Shown here in pieces: positions 47,434 through 57,300 of a stretch of DNA of 64,000 nucleotides. Under the pieces are notes generated by a model. The model did no database searches and had not been told where the DNA came from. It worked only from the letters and a program-made list of their open reading frames with translations. Positions within the stretch are counted from its first letter, which is position 1. The number at the start of each line of letters is the position of its first letter. The DNA lies in the NCBI GenBank assembly GCA_011319805.1, contig SJRY01000216.1, positions 1-64,000 on the forward strand. Direction: 5' to 3'. Origin of the DNA: Macrocybe gigantea. Its lineage: Eukaryota; Basidiomycota; Agaricomycetes; Agaricales; Callistosporiaceae. The translations under genes and the position numbers were made by a program.

Positions 47434-48727
47434 TCAGGATGGCAAGTCGGCAGACTTACTTGAGCATGCTCTCAGGCCACTTTGAAAACCGATCGCATTC
47501 AGGGACTTTGGTATGTCTGTAACCTTAGCCATAGGACTTTCTACGTTGTACTGTTCTTTTGCACCGACTCGAACGTCTACGTTTTCGAATCGAACACTTT
47601 GGCTGTGGAACCAATGATACATTGACGATATTTGACTGTGGGCGCTATGACTACACAAGTATGTATCTAAAAGCGACCTAATTGACTCTGGGACACGAAA
47701 TGGGACCCTCCGGCACAGCGATAGCCACCAGGATACAGGATCCAACTGAAACCCCGTGGACAGACGCCCATCGATCTCAGCTTTGTCTGCACCCGCTCTT
47801 CCTCTTTTCTCTTCCTTTCTTGCTCTCTTCTCTGCTTGGGTCTCTTTCGCCCGTCTCCAGTGTCTTTGACTGGTGAGACGAGCTTGATTGGGGCAGCCTC
47901 ACTGTCTGTGATGGCGGCAACTGGGTGGAGTTTGATGTGCTTCGCTCAGACCGGTCTAGTCGTTTCGGTTGAGGCTGCTGACCTGAGGTTGTTGTTTCTG
48001 AGCGTGTTGCTGTTGCGGACGTGGTGATCGTTGCTCCGAAGGTCGTTCCTGGCGTGCTTGCTTTGCGGGTGGCTACCGGGACGGTTGCTGTGGCTGGTGT
48101 TGACGCTGGTGTTGACGCTGGTGTTGATGGTGTTGTCGTTGTTGCCGCTGCTGCTGTTTCGACGATGGCGGTGGTGAGGAATGTAAGTGATGTCGACTAA
48201 GCTCTGAGAGAAAAGTCGAGAGGTGGTGGTAATTTGAGAGCCGGAGGACGTGTTGGCAGGTTGAGACAAATTTTGGCCAAGTCGGGGGAGTGTGTCTAGC
48301 ATAGGGTATAGAAGAGAGCGAGCCTGGGATATTTGTGCGGGATCAGCAGCTATGAGGTAGGCCACGGAGGCCAACAATGCCACGTGGCAGACCTATGATA
48401 GCGCATATGAGAGTCTGGAACAGAGAACAGGAAAGAGACAGGCTTGCGTCAACGCTGTAGCCATCCTGTAGTCCGTCCTGGAAGACGTTGAGGACGACGT
48501 CAGTCTGGAGGTCCATGGCAAGTCTGAGGTTGGGACATTCAGCAAAAATGCGATAGGCGCTCTCGCGTTGGCCTGCGCCAGCCAGTGCCGCCGCCGCAGC
48601 CCTGGGCCTGGGACATGGCTGAGGACCTGTGCCTGGAGGTCTTTCGCATGCTATGCCCCGGTTCGCGACATCATAGATGGTGTCGACGCTTTTCCCGCAA
48701 ACAATGGGTGTGGGTTTGTGAGAGAGT
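47434..48727 (-). CDS. Hypothetical low-complexity protein, partial model
   Basis: Minus-strand coding-like pieces are RESAYRIFAECPNLRLAMDL and QTDVVLNVFQDGLQDG, an intron near 48390-48450, then HVALLASVAYLIAADPAQIS with QARSLLYPMLDTLPRLGQNL. A simple-sequence stretch follows at 48090-48160 (repeated CAACACCAGCGT on the minus strand) and several alternative frames run on to 47434. I recognise no family. Start and end are uncertain; the helical core is the best-supported part. Confidence 0.32.
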
Positions 48728-48927
48728 AAGAGCGCATCTACGGTAAAGACCAGTGACGAAGAGGCATGACCTGGACGCGACTGATGACTGGGTGTCCCAA
48801 AGACGAAAGAGAGCGTACCATTTCAAAGGGCGGTGAGGAGTGGAGAGGCTCCATCGACCGAGTGAGGGACCGCTGGAAAGGGGCGGCGGCAGCCATCACA
48901 TTCGAGGAGGTTACAAAAGGATGTCAT

Positions 48928-50318
48928 TCAAAAGTGCAAGAGAGGGGATCCTTGGTATGCATACGTAAATAAGGAATGGAGATGTTTCCGCTCCTCAGAC
49001 TCCTCGGGCACGCTGATCACCGCGTCGCGAACGTCCTGCTCTTCAGCCTCATGTGCCGACTTGTTTCCAGCCTCCCGAATCAGATTGTTGGTTTGCAGAC
49101 ACCACCGTATTGCATCCTCCGTTGGACGATGGGGATTCCGCAGGTTGTAGATCACATAGTCTTCGACCGGTCTGTTTCTCGAGAGTTCAGCCCACGTGTT
49201 GAACTGGAGATCCTGGACGAAGCGGTCTCGGGCTTTGTCAAGGAGAATACGAAGACGGAGAGGTCGGATGATCTAGAACGCAAGAATAAGTGCGCAAGCG
49301 ACATGAGGGAGGTTAATGACAAACCTCGAAGAGTTTCTCGTCGCCACGTCTCCGCTCCTCTTTCTCCTGTGCAAGCTCGATTTTCAGCCCTTTAAGTTCC
49401 TCTTTCTCCCGCTTAAGCTCGGTTTTCAGCCCTTCAAGTCGCTCATTGCCACGTCTCCGCTCCTCTTTCTCCCGCTCAAGCTCATTTTTCAACCCTTTAA
49501 ATTTCGTTCCCCACTCTTCGTCCCGACGTTTCATCATCATCTCAATCGTGGCAAGAAGCTGACCTGATTCGGAAGCCAGCGGCTTGGTAGCTTGTGGAGA
49601 GCATGCACTCAGAGAAGGGCAAAGAATGTCCAGCAAGAAGGCTTACCTTTCTGCTTTGCTTTCTTCTCCACATTTTCTCCCAGAGCGATATCGAGCCGGA
49701 GGCCTTGAGCCGTCATTTCCTTCTTGGTGAGTTCAAGTTCAGTGCGCGTCGTGGCAAGCTCCGAGTTGGCCGAGTCCAGGAGAGCCTCAGCGAGGTCAGC
49801 CTGGCGCTGTTGACTTTCAAGTCGAGTTTCAACTATTCGCTCTGGGACCGGCTCAAAATGGACGATGACGTGATCCTGGTCGAACAACTCGCCGACTGAG
49901 AACGACTGGTAGTCGTCGGGCAAGCCTGTTCCGATTATGTCAGCAACATCCTGTTTGGACACAACTGATGGCGACGCACGATGCCCCTCATACGCCACAC
50001 ATCGCTCATCGCCAGTGACTGGCAGATCCTCCTCCGTCAGTTCACTGCCAAAGACATAGTTGATCTTATGCAACACCAGATGCCTCATCCCCTCATCCAA
50101 CTCCTTCATAGGCTCATCGGGCTCGGCATCGATACTGATGCCTGGGACAATGATTCTGGACCGGATTCGGATTTTCTTCCTGGAGTTGGATCTTGAGGCT
50201 GAATGAGCTTTGGTCTGGGCAGCTTTCCTGGGGGTGGCATGGTAGGGTGATCTGATACACGGTGCACCGTTTGAGTACTTATTGCCGATGCCATGAGGCA
50301 GTCGACACTCCGCGGCAT
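48928..50318 (-). CDS. Coiled-coil protein with C-terminal HEPN/DUF4145-like segment
   Basis: Three exons are supported: about 50318-49648, 49594-49319 (intron GTAAGC to CACAAG) and 49273-48928 (intron GTTTGT to TTCTAG). The N-terminus is basic (SRSNSRKKIRIRSRIIVPG), then DEGMRHLVLHKINYVFGSEL and DVADIIGTGLPDDYQSFSVG. A long coiled coil follows (TRTELELTKKEMTAQ, ELEREKEERRRGNERLEGLK). The last exon reads FNTWAELSRNRPVEDYVIYN and NNLIREAGNKSAHEAEEQDV. The RxxGNxxAH pattern resembles HEPN-like domains in uncharacterised mushroom coiled-coil proteins; this is inference. The start is uncertain because the first ATGs lie in another frame. Confidence 0.5.
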
Positions 50319-50472
50319 GCTCTGACTTGCCTCGTTTTCGAAGAGTGATTTCGGGGCAAATTAGTGAATTCTTTTGTACGATAAGGATTTTTTTTACAGA
50401 GTGAGCCAATAAAAGAAAATTGTGAATGTGAATGTTCCTGGCAATGATGGGGGAAAAAAAAAACAAAAGCTA

Positions 50473-50964
50473 TCAATCACTGACTAGTGTGGATCCGTCT
50501 TTTTTCGTGTCCGAAGGATATTTGGGAGTAGGGCTGTTGTTGATGCTCATAAAGAGAGCAAGCTTGTCGACGGTCCGCCCGCTTCCAGCTTTTTCGCCTT
50601 GTAGCAAGACCTGCTCCAGATATCCCCCTTTGTCTACCTCAGACACAGCCTTCTGTTTCAAAAGCTTGGTCACATGGCCGTTGAGAAAGTAAATGTTGAG
50701 GTCACTCTGGACTGCTGCGCCCAAGTAGTCAAGGGCAACTCGGTTAGCGATTAGGTCGCTGATGCAGCGCCTTGCGTTCTGTTGGGCACAAATGGCCTCC
50801 GGAAACAAATCCTTCTGGGACATCACCGGCAGCGACTTGGCGAGGGTCACATAGTTGAAAAACTTTGTAAGACAATCGAAACGTTGTTGATCCATGGTAC
50901 AGACAGTGCTTGTGGCAAGTAAATCATGCGAGAAACAGATTTTGGTGAGGGTATCTTCCTTCAT
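50473..50964 (-). CDS. Hypothetical 163-residue protein
   Basis: Single open frame from ATG 50964 (MKEDTLTKICFSHDLLATST) to 50473. Composition is mixed and helical (CTMDQQRFDCLTKFFNYVTL, ARRCISDLIANRVALDYLG, GHVTKLLKQKAVSEVDKGGY). I recognise no domain. It starts 71 bp from the left end of the Mutator-like element, so its promoter was probably disrupted by that insertion. Confidence 0.45.
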   Translation of the reverse strand: MKEDTLTKICFSHDLLATSTVCTMDQQRFDCLTKFFNYVTLAKSLPVMSQKDLFPEAICAQQNARRCISDLIANRVALDYLGAAVQSDLNIYFLNGHVTKLLKQKAVSEVDKGGYLEQVLLQGEKAGSGRTVDKLALFMSINNSPTPKYPSDTKKDGSTLVSD

Positions 50965-51025
50965 TGATTGTGTGGCTGCTCCATTCTAGCACCCACAATG
51001 TCACAATACAACCACACAGATGGTT

Positions 51026-51034
51026 GACCCGAGA
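51026..51034 (+). repeat. Left 9-bp target-site duplication of the Mutator-like element
   Basis: GACCCGAGA here recurs exactly at 63017-63025 on the same strand, directly outside both inverted repeats. Mutator-like elements typically make 8-11 bp duplications. Confidence 0.85.
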
Positions 51035-51278
51035 GGTAGCCAAGTTGGCCCAAAAGATGACGTCGTCTTCAACCGTGCTTCGCTGGCACTTTTGACAAGT
51101 CCTGTCAAGTGCTCACTGTTCCGCCCCCTTCTCATCATCATCTCAATCTTTCCGCTGCTTCTCTGGATCGCGCCTCCTGCTAGAAACGGTATATTCCTTT
51201 TGGAGTGAAATTGCCCGCCGTGTCCTGTTTGTATCTATCCGCTGACAACTGTCATTGTAAAAACTGACACTGAGAATC
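51035..51278 (+). repeat. Left terminal inverted repeat of the MULE
   Basis: This matches the reverse complement of 62763-63016 almost throughout, for example AAAAGATGACGTCGTCTTC, TTTTGACAAGTCCTGTCAAG and CCGCTGCTTCTCTGGATCGC. The left copy lacks about 10 bp present on the right near 62966-62978. Confidence 0.93.
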
Positions 51279-51375
51279 TTTTCCAGCTGTCCTGCAATGT
51301 ATCCATTCAGAGATACAGTATTTTTTTCTGGGTCATTTTTCATCCTTCTCTCATTTTCAACCCATCCTCGACACC

Positions 51376-54300
51376 ATGTACCCCTCTGATGGTCTCAATC
51401 CTGGCTCGGATTTGCAGGCAAGCATGCCTACCATAACGACTTTCGACACGAGCTTTCCAAACCGTCTCCGCAAGGTGCTATAGTAAGCAACGACATCTCA
51501 TCTATTTTCTGAACTGAGGGTGCTAAATGGTCTCCTCAGTCCCACTAGCGATGGCAAGCTCATCCCTGCCGCCAGCTGTGGAAATATTTTGAGCAAAATC
51601 CCTCAGACTTGCCGCACTGCTTTCATGATGAACCGGTGAAGACATTCAAGATCAAAAATGGTCTTTTTGCTGGTGCCTTCACTGCGAGTTGCCGCTCAAC
51701 AGCATCATGTGGCTATTTTAGTAGGTCTCTTTTTTTTCCAGTACTCAATCCATTCGTTATGGTGCTAATGGCATGTGTAGTCAATTTTTCCGAACTCTAT
51801 GCTTCTTTTGACAAGAAAGGTAGTTACGAAGGTAAACGACTTCATTCCTGTTCAATGCCATTGACTCAAGCACTTTGTAGCCTCCCCAGATATGATGCCT
51901 ATCAAATGTGGAGATGCAAAAGATTGTTAGGCTAGACGAATCTCAGAAGAACTCGGGCAGACTAAGTGCGAGAGTGGTCTTGAGATGATGGCAAAAGGAA
52001 TATTAAGCCTAGCGCTACTGGTACATCTGGGAGTCCTTATATACATTACAGTACTTGAGCACGGACCATGGGCTGCGCAATGCTGTGGACTGCGGATGAG
52101 TAAGACTGGAAAGAGATGACTCAGGATGACTAGGAAAGTGGGATGACTCGATGGCTGCGCGCTGCGCAGCATGATGGGGGAGATAAGGGATGTGGGAAAG
52201 ATAAGAAAATGAATAGTCCTTTGGGCGGCGTCTGTAACATCACCCTCTCTTTAGATTCGCGTTCTCGCGAAAAACCTTAGTCCAGCTGTCCCCACCCAGT
52301 ATTGGTCTCCCAGGCGGTCGCGGCACGCGGGGCCCATGTATGAATGAGCTCTTCATTATAGGCGCGAATGTGGTGGAGTGTGGTAGCGAGGAGTTTAAGT
52401 CGCCGGTTTTCTGTGCGAAGCATTTCCATTGCTTCGCGAAGCGCGATACGTTCAGCTGCAGTGGGGCCGGTCCCATCAGGGGTTCTCCCGGTCCAGAGGT
52501 GCGTGCGGACGGTCATAACATAGCGCATATATGCGCCGAGTGTGATGGCGAGGGGGTCCATGTAGTCGCTAGCATTGAGAATCCTTGCCAGATTCTCGAG
52601 GTCGCTTGGGCGGTTGGGGGTAGGTGCGCGGCTGCCCTCGCTGCTGTCGATGCTGATGGGGGTTGGTGGTCATGAAGTGCGATTTTTGGTCTTCTTCCCT
52701 CTTGTCGTGATCCTTTTATCCTGGTTCGCAGTCTTCTTTAGGAAGTGGTCTAGAGCTTGCTGCGCATTCCCTAGCTCCTTCTCTTTGATCCATGTGTTCT
52801 CTTCATGTCCGTATCCTTTCCATTTGACCAGGAATAGTGTCCCCTCCCTTGTTTCTTCCTTTTTAGGATCTCTTCTATCTCGTACTCTTCTTCATCATTT
52901 ATGATTTCAGGGGGTGGTGGTGATGGTCGCTCTTGTATCTTGAAACGGGGTCCTTTGTAAGGCGTGAGCAGTGTTTCATTGAACACGGGGTGTATCAGCT
53001 GCCATGATGCTGGGAGTTCCAGGCGATATGCCGAGGCTCCTTTCTTTTCAACCACCTTGAACGGTCCGTATCGAGTGCCGATAACTTCTTTGATGGTCGA
53101 TTGACTGTGATATTGGTGGCTTCTAGCCATACTCTATCTCCTTTCTTGTATTCACGGGCAGGTTTTCGTCTCGCATCGTAATTGTCTTTGGCTCGTGTTT
53201 GTGCATATTGCAGCGCGGCATTTGCTTCCTTTCGTATTTGGCTCATTCTTTTGACGAAGTCTTTTGCTGCGGGGTTATTCCCTTCTGTCGTCTGTGGCTC
53301 TCCCTTCCAGGGGTGCATTCCATAGTTGAGGTAGAATGGTGTTCCTTCGTTCCCTGGTGTGCTTTGTCATTGTATTGGTACTCTGCAATTGCTATCCATT
53401 CTGCCCAATCGTCCTGTAGGTTGTTTGTGAAGCTTCTGAGGAAGGCTTCCGTTTCTTGGTGGGATCGCTCCGCCTGTCCATCTGTCTGTGGGTGATAGGC
53501 CGTTGATAGGTTTTGCTTTGTTCCGAGTAATTTTAGAAGTGCTGTCATGAATCGTGCTGCGAACTGGGGTCCTCGATCACTGATGATCTTTCGTGGAATT
53601 CCATGAAGCCGCCACACGTTGTCTCGGTATAGTCGTGCAGACCTTCTGCTGTGAGTTCGGTCTTTGTGGGAACTAGGTGGATCATCTTGGTCAGGCGGTC
53701 TGTGACTGCGGCGATGGCGTTAAAGCCGTTCGAGCTGGGTAGCGGTCCTATGAGATCTACTCCGATATCTTCCCATGGTTGTTGTGGGACTTCGTGCGGG
53801 TGCAGGGGTGCGTGTTTCTTTTGTCGGATGATTTTGTTTCGCTGACATGTTTCGCATCCATTGACATACTTCTTGATGTCTGTCAGCATTGATGGCCACC
53901 AATAGGTGCGGCTTATGAGCTCGTGCATGCGGTATTGCCCTGGGTGTCCTCCGATGGGTGTGTCGTGGTGTTCAAACATGATGTTTTCCTTCAGTTTGTT
54001 GTCTGGAGGAACATAGATTTTCCCTCCTACATATACGATGTGGTCGTCTTCTGTGAACCAGTGTGGTTTTTCCTTCAGTCCTGTTGTTACGATTGTCTCC
54101 CTTCGTGTGCATTGTTGAATTTGTTCTATCCTTGAGGATTCGATCATCGTGATTCCTCTTGTTTGTATTGTTTCGTTATTTTCTGCTTCTTCTTTCTGTG
54201 GGTGTTCGTCCTCGAACATCATAAATTCGAAGTCTCATTCATTATTCTCTTCCAGATGTCGAATGAATGCTGCTTCTTTGATCATTTGTATGTCGTCCTT

Positions 54301-57300
54301 CTCTGCTAGGTTTTCTTCATATCCTGCCATTCGTGACAGGACATCCATTTTCCATTCGCCTTTCCTGGTACGTGTCGTAGTTCGTAGTCGTATTCCTGTA
54401 ATTTCAGGTACCAGCCAATCTGTCTCGAATTGAGTCGCTGCGGCTTCCGGAAGTATGATAGGTTCTTGTGATCCGTCAATATTTCGAACTTCTCTCGAGC
54501 TTCGAGGAGGTATTGTCTCCATGTCTTTAGTGCGACCATTATCGCAAGAAGTTCCTTGTCGTAGATTTCGTAGTTTTGTTCCGCTGGGGTCATGCATCTT
54601 GAAATGAATGCGATCGGATGCCATAGTCCTTTCTGCTGTTGTGATAGTACCGCTCCAATGGCATATCCTGAGGCGTCCGTTTCGACTCGGAATTTTCCTT
54701 CTGTCTGTGGTAGTGCTAGAATGGGTGCTGAGGTTATATGTCGGATCAGTTCTTTGAAAGCGCCTTGTTGCTTGTCTGTCCACTGGAATGTTTTGTTTCC
54801 AGTCAACTCCATCAGGGGTTTAGCGACCTTTGCATATCCCTTGATGAATCGTCGGTAAAAGTTCGTGAATCCCAAGAACTTTTGTAGTTCTTTCTTCGTC
54901 TTTGGGGTTGGCCAGGATTGTACGGCTGTGATCTTTTCTGGTTCCATTTCTACCTTCCCTTCTCCTATGATGTATCCTAGTACTGGGACTTTCGATGATT
55001 CCCAGACGCATTTCGGTCCTTTGATGAATAGGTCGTTCTTGTTCAGTATTTCCATGACTTCTATGGTGTTCTTTTGGAGTTCCTCTCGTGTTCGTCCGAT
55101 GATTATGATGTCGTCCATATAGATTATGCATGCTCTTCTTCGTATTTGGTCTTGGAAGAGGCTCGCCATCATTCGGCTAAAAGTGCCTGGTGCGTTGCAC
55201 TGCCCAAAATACATGACTGTCGGTTCGAAGAGTCCTCTTGCTGTTAGGAAGGCTGCCTTCCATTCGTCCCCTTTCCGAATGCGCACGTTATTGTACCCCA
55301 GATAATATCGATCTTGCTAAAGTACTTTGCTCCTTGTAGTACGTCGAGGAGCTCGCTGATGCGTGGTAGTGGAAACTTGTCCTTGACCATATATTTGTTT
55401 ATTTCCCGGTAGTCTTGGATGAGTCGCTTGCTTCCATCCTTCTTATTGCGAAAGAAGCAGGGTGCTGCGTAAGGTGATTTCGATGGGCGTATTTTTCCTG
55501 TTCGTAATCCTTCTTCGATGAAGGCATCTAGTTCCTCTAGCTCTTTCTGTGTCATCGGGTAGACCTTGCTCGGTATCGTTTTGGGTGCATCCTTCGTTAA
55601 GTTTATTTCATGGTCCCATTCTTTGTGGTCTGGTAAGCGATCAAAGTTCTTCTCCTTGAAGAGGTGTTTGAATCTGATCAGATATGGGGGTATCTGGGTT
55701 CCTGTCTTGTCGCTGGCTGTGGTTTTCGCTGGTTCAGCCACCTTCTGTATCTTGATCGTCTGGTGGTTTATTTTGCATGTTTTGGGGCATCTGTCGAAGA
55801 CAATCTCTCCTGTCCTCCATTTGATTGTTGGGTTGTGGTAGACAAGCCAGTCATGTCCTAGTAGCATGTCGGTTTTTCCGATATCGAGTACGATGGCTTC
55901 CATATGCTCCTTGTGTCCTTTAATGTCGATGTGGACCTCCGCTACTCGGTCTGCTGTTTTCTGACGATTGGGTGATCCGTCTGCATTTATGATGGGAATT
56001 TTCTTGATTCGTCGTGTCTTTAGTCCGTTTTTGCTACTATCGCGGTGTTGATGCAGGTCCTATCCGCTCCGCTATCAACTTCTGGTGTTATCATTGTGAT
56101 TCCTTTTCAGGTTCGTATCCTCGCTGGTACTGCGAGCTCTTTCCTCTTTGGTGGTTTGTCCCCTTGGATGGTTTTTCTTGGTGCTTCAGATCGCTTGGCA
56201 GGAATGGTGTATTTCAGAGTATGGGATGATCTACATCCGGTATCGAAGCGAGTCTGTTTCAGTTGTATGGGTCACGATTTAGCACCTCCTAGTCGGACCC
56301 TTCGGCAAAACCCTCTTTGTCAGAGCTTTCTTCATCCTTATCTTCTTCGTCCTCTCCTTCTTCTTCTTTCACTTCTCTGACCCGGGATTTTCCTTTCTTC
56401 TTCTTCTTGCAGTTTCGTGCATAGTGTCCCTTTAAGCCACAGTTGAAACATGTGACATTTGCTGCTCCTTTTCGTGGTTCCGGGCAGTTTCGTGAAATGT
56501 GTCCTGGTTTATTGCAGTTGAAGCAGTTGTTGCTTCGTACTTTGTCGACTTCCATGGCCTGTCCTGCTCCTCGGCTTGGATTTCCGGCCTTGCGCTGATT
56601 GCTTGTGAATTCTCCTCTCATCACATTTCTGTGTTCATCGATGTTTCGTCCAATTGCTTGAACTGTCTTGATATATTCATCTCCATCTGTTGGAAGTGTG
56701 GAGATTGAGTGTACGGCTTCTGCTGTCCTTCGGTTTAAGCTCTTCTCGAGTAGGAAACGAGGGGCTGTTCCTGTCATTCCTGCTTTCCCTGCGAGGTCTA
56801 CGAATTCATCCAGAAATTCGTCGATGGGTCGGTTTCCCTGTCTGATGTTGAATAGTTTGCTTCCTGCTTGTGATGGCGACATGACGTTGCTGAATCGTGT
56901 CTCTATCTCGGTTATGAAGTCGGCCCATGTGCTTTGGTTGGTAGTGGTGTCGATCTTCTTTGATGCCCAGTGGGCTCCGGGTCCGTCGGTCATTCTAGAC
57001 AGGACCGCTCCAATCTTCTGTGTATCCATGAGGTCCCCATATGCGGTTATGTAGAGTTTCATCTTTCTCCACCAAATATCGAAGGATGTTCGATCTCCTG
57101 TAAAGGATTTCGGGTCGGCGATGATTCCCTTGTATTCTGTCGTCATCCTTTGGGGGTTTTCTTCGTCGTTCTCTTGGTCTTGGTCTTCCTGTTCCTGGAT
57201 CTGTTGTTCTTGGGTCTGCTGTGCTTGTACTTGGCCTTGCTGTTCTTGGAGCTGTTTCTGTCTTCGCTCCTCTCTCTGTTCTTTCCAGTAGTCTAGGTCG

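Noticed and set aside
51143..51343. Frame shared by both MULE ends
   Set aside because: It lies in the inverted repeats and is duplicated for that reason; not an independent gene.
52670..56268. Programmed frameshifting as explanation for all pol breaks
   Set aside because: Four or more breaks, scattered inside domains and without slippery sites, match the sequence-error pattern seen in host genes.
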